This document shows positions 5,358 to 7,862 of a stretch of 7,862 bases of DNA, in pieces. The notes beneath the pieces are model-generated. The model saw nothing but the letters and a program-made list of their open reading frames with translations. It did no database searches and had not been told where the DNA came from. Location of the stretch: the NCBI GenBank assembly GCA_040508515.1, contig JBEVMS010000149.1:1-7862 (forward strand). Reading direction: 5' to 3'. The translations under genes and the position numbers were made by a program. The stretch comes from JBEVMS01 sp040508515. GTDB lineage: Bacteria > Pseudomonadota > Gammaproteobacteria > Xanthomonadales > Rhodanobacteraceae. Within the stretch, counting starts at the first letter, position 1; every line of letters starts with the position of its first letter.

Positions 5358-7418
5358 ATGCGCAACGCTCTCGCTTCCTTGCATCGCAGCCTGCTGGCGG
5401 CGACGTTGTTTACCCTGCCGGCGCTTGCGCTGGCCGGCCCGCCTGAGCCGGCGTCGGCCGACTCCGATGTACTGGCCTCGCATATCGACCACTCGATCAA
5501 TCCCGGCGACGACTTCTTTGCCTACGCCAATGGCGGCTGGCTGAAGAGCCACCCGATTCCCGCCGAGGAATCGCAATGGGGCATCGGTCAGGAAGTCCAG
5601 AACGAGCTCTATGCCGACTTGCGCAAGATCAGCGAGACGGCCGCTGCCAGCCACGCGCCGGCCGGCAGCGACGAGCAGAAAGTGGGTGATTTCTGGACCA
5701 CCGCGATGGATCAAGGCCGCGCCGATCGCCTGGGCCTGGCGCCACTGCAGCCGGAGCTGGCGCGCATCGATGCCGTACACGACCAGCAGTCAGCGCTGGA
5801 TGAGGCCTTTGCCTTGCAGCCGTTGGGAGTGGAGGCGCTGTTCGGCGTGGACGTCGGGCAAGATGAAAAAGCCAGCGATGTGATGGCCGTCAACCTGATG
5901 CAAGGGGGACTGGGCCTGCCCGAGCGAGACTACTACTTCAATAGCGAGGCTGGCGTGGTCAAAGCGCGCGCCGCCTATGTGCAGCATCTGCAGCGCATGC
6001 TTCACCTGCTCGGCGCCCCCGCCGACACGACAGCCGCCCGCGCCCAGCAGGTGATGACGTTCGAGACCGCGCTAGCCAAGGTTTCCCGCACGCTGGAGGC
6101 GCTCCGCGACCCGCAAAAGAACTACAACAAAATGACCCCGGCGACGCTCACCGCCAACTACACACCCGCGATCGACTGGCAACGTCGCCTGCAGCAATGG
6201 GGGCTCAATCCGGGCGAACTGATCGTCGGCCAACCAGAATTCTTCACCGGCCTGCAGCGGCTGCTTGAGCAGACGCCGGTGCCGGTATTGCAGGACTACC
6301 TGCGGATACATCTGGTCGACGAGTACGCCAGCTACCTCAGCCAGTCGTTCGACGATGCGCATTTCGCTTTCTACGGCAAGGCGCTCTCTGGCCAGCAGGT
6401 GCAGCGGCCCCGCTGGAAGCGTGCGCTGCAAGCGGAGAACCGTACCATGGGCATGATCCTGGGCCGGCTCTACGTAAAAAACTATTTCCCCGAGAGCCGC
6501 AAGCAGCGCTACAACGCGATGGTCGAGGCGATCCGCAGCGCCTACAGCCAGCGCATTGCCAAGCTGGATTGGATGAGCCCGGAAACCAAGGCCAGGGCGC
6601 AACAAAAACTGGCCGCCGTGACCAAGAAGGTCGGCTATCCGGACCATTGGAAAGACTACGCCAAGCTGACTATCGGCACGCAGTCCTATGCGCAAAACGT
6701 GATGGCCGGACGGCGCTGGGCGTTCGAGGACATGGTGTCCAAGTTCGGCAAGCCGGTGGACCGCAGTGAGTGGGGCATGACCCCGCAGACCTACAACGCC
6801 TACTACAACACGTCCAACAACGAGATCGTGCTGCCGGCGGCGCAGTTCATGATCCCCGGCGTCACCGACGACCAGCTCGACGATGCGGTGGTCTACGGCT
6901 ACGCGGCCGCCTCCACCATCGGCCACGAGATCACCCACGGCTTTGACGATCAGGGCCGCCAGTTCGACGCCAAGGGCAACCTGGCCGAGTGGTGGACAGC
7001 ACAGGACGCCGAGCGATTCACGCAGCGCGCGCAAGTGATGGTCAATCAGTTCAACGCCTATGAACCCCTGCCCGGCCTGCACATCAACGGCCAAGCCAGT
7101 CTGGGCGAAAACATCGCCGATATGGGCGGCGTGCTGATCGGCCTGGATGCTTTCAAGCAGACCGCGCAATACAAGGAAGGCAAACCGATCGCCGGACTGA
7201 CCCCGCTGCAGCGCTTTTTCCTGGGCTATGCGCTGGGCTGGCTGTCGCAGGAACGCGAAGATGCCTTGCGCCAGGGTTTGCTCAGCGATGTGCACGCGCC
7301 GGCCAAGTGGCGCGTCAACGGACCGATGTCGAATGTGCCGGAGTTCTATCAGGCCTTCGGCGTCAAGCCCGGCCAGCCGATGTGGCGTCCACAGGCACAG
7401 CGCGTCGATATTTGGTGA
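5358..7418 (+). CDS. Exported M13-family zinc endopeptidase (PepO/neprilysin type)
   Basis: This is a zinc metalloendopeptidase of family M13, which cleaves small and medium peptides. It has 686 residues, the normal family length. Residues 1-27 form a signal peptide (basic MRNALASLHR, hydrophobic core, ALALA before GPPE), so it is expected in the periplasm or outside. There is no lipobox cysteine. The N-terminal M13 domain begins near INPGDDFFAYANGGW (47-61). The catalytic domain contains NAYYN (480-484, substrate backbone binding), the zinc motif HEITH (523-527), GENIADMGG (583-591) supplying the third zinc ligand E584 and D588, and H646 with R652 in VHAPAKWRVNGP, which match transition-state residues of neprilysin. 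It ends with the typical RVDIW. The catalytic set is complete. ATG 5358 is the first ATG after an in-frame stop, but it lacks a clear ribosome binding site. It is same-strand with yggT, 63 bases away, and may read through from it. Confidence 0.95.
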   Translation: MRNALASLHRSLLAATLFTLPALALAGPPEPASADSDVLASHIDHSINPGDDFFAYANGGWLKSHPIPAEESQWGIGQEVQNELYADLRKISETAAASHAPAGSDEQKVGDFWTTAMDQGRADRLGLAPLQPELARIDAVHDQQSALDEAFALQPLGVEALFGVDVGQDEKASDVMAVNLMQGGLGLPERDYYFNSEAGVVKARAAYVQHLQRMLHLLGAPADTTAARAQQVMTFETALAKVSRTLEALRDPQKNYNKMTPATLTANYTPAIDWQRRLQQWGLNPGELIVGQPEFFTGLQRLLEQTPVPVLQDYLRIHLVDEYASYLSQSFDDAHFAFYGKALSGQQVQRPRWKRALQAENRTMGMILGRLYVKNYFPESRKQRYNAMVEAIRSAYSQRIAKLDWMSPETKARAQQKLAAVTKKVGYPDHWKDYAKLTIGTQSYAQNVMAGRRWAFEDMVSKFGKPVDRSEWGMTPQTYNAYYNTSNNEIVLPAAQFMIPGVTDDQLDDAVVYGYAAASTIGHEITHGFDDQGRQFDAKGNLAEWWTAQDAERFTQRAQVMVNQFNAYEPLPGLHINGQASLGENIADMGGVLIGLDAFKQTAQYKEGKPIAGLTPLQRFFLGYALGWLSQEREDALRQGLLSDVHAPAKWRVNGPMSNVPEFYQAFGVKPGQPMWRPQAQRVDIW

Positions 7419-7424
7419 GGCTTC

Positions 7425-7448
7425 CCGGCCGCCCGCCCTCGCGGCCGG
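7425..7448 (+). terminator. GC-rich hairpin just after the peptidase gene
   Basis: CCGGCCGC (7425-7432) and GCGGCCGG (7441-7448) form a perfect, all-GC 8-base-pair stem with an 8-base loop, seven bases after the TGA. No T-run follows, so it is better seen as an RNA 3'-end or pausing structure than as a proven terminator. Confidence 0.4.
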
Positions 7449-7464
7449 CCACCGATTAAACCCT

Positions 7465-7495
7465 GCCAGGCTGCCGCCCTCCTGGGTAGCCTGGC
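7465..7495 (+). terminator. Long hairpin downstream of the peptidase gene
   Basis: GCCAGGCTGCC (7465-7475) pairs with GGTAGCCTGGC (7485-7495): eleven pairs including one G-U, with a 9-base loop. It is preceded by ATTAAACCC but not followed by a T-run. Standing directly after the GC-rich hairpin and between convergent genes, it probably helps end transcription from the peptidase side. Confidence 0.45.
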
Positions 7496-7707
7496 TGCAA
7501 CGCGCTGGAGGACGCACGCCCGCCGCAGAGCATGGCGGCATAAAAAGAGTTTCATGATCGCTTGCACCCCACGCCAACCGCGCACTACTCAGGGTGCCGC
7601 ATGGATACATGGGAAAAACTTGCACGCCCTCGCCAACATCCAACCCATGCTCTACATCCACGCGTGGCATCTGGAGCAGTCCAAGTCCTGAGCTGAGCTG
7701 AGCGACG
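7496..7707. other. Convergent intergenic stretch without recognised gene
   Basis: I see no supported gene. A 30-codon plus-strand frame beginning MDTWEKLARP (7600-7692) has AGGGTG before it but no recognisable content. TGAGC occurs three times in tandem at 7689-7703, right after the stop of the minus-strand gene, and GCTGA/TCAGC (7697-7701 and 7708-7712) could form a short stem over that stop codon. No T-run terminator for the minus-strand gene was found. Confidence 0.4.
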
Positions 7708-7862
7708 TCAGCCCGATCCGTCAAATTCATGCCCTTCCAGCCCACGGCGATGAGGTTGATCCATCTGCTGCGTCAAAGCGTAAGCAGCCACCAGGGCAGC
7801 GGCAAAACCCGAAGCCGCACCCACGCCCAGCGACCAGCGTGGGCCAAGATGGTCGGCGACCC
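7708..7862 (-). CDS. C-terminal end of a probable MFS transporter (partial)
   Basis: A minus-strand frame enters from the right edge and ends at TGA 7710-7708, giving 50 residues. It opens VADHLGPRWSLGVGAASG and continues through a hydrophobic alanine-rich helix (about residues 10-30, ending VAAYALTQQ). A hydrophilic tail rich in His, Arg, Glu and Gly follows and ends EFDGSG. A short loop of the type AxxxGPRWS leading into a final membrane helix and a charged cytoplasmic tail is the usual end of a 12-helix major facilitator superfamily permease. Most of the gene lies outside the window, so substrate and subfamily cannot be stated, and another polytopic membrane protein is possible. It is convergent with the M13 peptidase gene. 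Confidence 0.6.
   Translation of the reverse strand, partial: VADHLGPRWSLGVGAASGFAAALVAAYALTQQMDQPHRRGLEGHEFDGSG

Noticed and set aside
7600..7692. A 30-codon plus-strand frame MDTWEKLARP... with AGGGTG ahead
   Set aside because: It is too short and compositionally unremarkable, with a partial ribosome binding match only and no similarity I recognise.
6072..7745. A 557-codon open frame on the minus strand opposite the M13 peptidase gene
   Set aside because: It mirrors the codon pattern of a GC-rich gene; its translation is rich in His, Arg, Leu and Val with no domain, while the plus strand encodes a complete M13 enzyme with all catalytic motifs.

Overview
This window looks like chromosomal DNA of a moderately GC-rich gammaproteobacterium, most likely of the Xanthomonadales/Lysobacterales (Rhodanobacteraceae or Xanthomonadaceae). 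The reasons are the back-to-back arrangement of pilT-pilU with proC-yggT, the close match of PilT and PilU to the gammaproteobacterial twitching-motility ATPases, the GC-rich codon use, and a periplasmic BON-domain stress protein. The lineage is inferred from remembered family sequences, not from a search.

Layout. Bases 1-434 hold no gene I can name; the only candidate is a reading frame that enters from the left edge and stops at 221. A very small lysine-rich protein gene (34 codons, minus strand, 435-539) with an excellent ribosome binding site follows, then a 342-base gap with no recognised gene. Next comes an exported single-BON-domain protein (882-1253, plus), closed by a textbook terminator at 1309-1337. 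From 1367 to 3685 the minus strand carries pilT then pilU, the two retraction ATPases of type IV pili, separated by 114 bases rich in complementary segments. A 212-base divergent spacer leads to proC (3898-4722) and a yggT-family membrane protein (4719-5294), which overlap by 4 bases. An exported M13-family zinc endopeptidase (5358-7418) follows on the same strand. The right edge holds the last 50 codons of a minus-strand membrane protein, probably an MFS transporter, which converges on the peptidase gene.

How the genes relate. pilT and pilU form one functional unit (pilus retraction, twitching motility). proC (last step of proline synthesis) and yggT form a translationally linked pair; this neighbourhood commonly also contains yggS, which is absent here. 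The BON protein and the M13 peptidase both act outside the cytoplasm but are otherwise unrelated to their neighbours.

I see no mobile element, CRISPR array, rRNA or tRNA, and no evidence of a new multi-gene system. The points most worth a second look are the tiny lysine-rich gene, the missing yggS, the structured pilT-pilU spacer, the imperfect inverted repeat ahead of proC, and an arginine inside the ProC signature motif.
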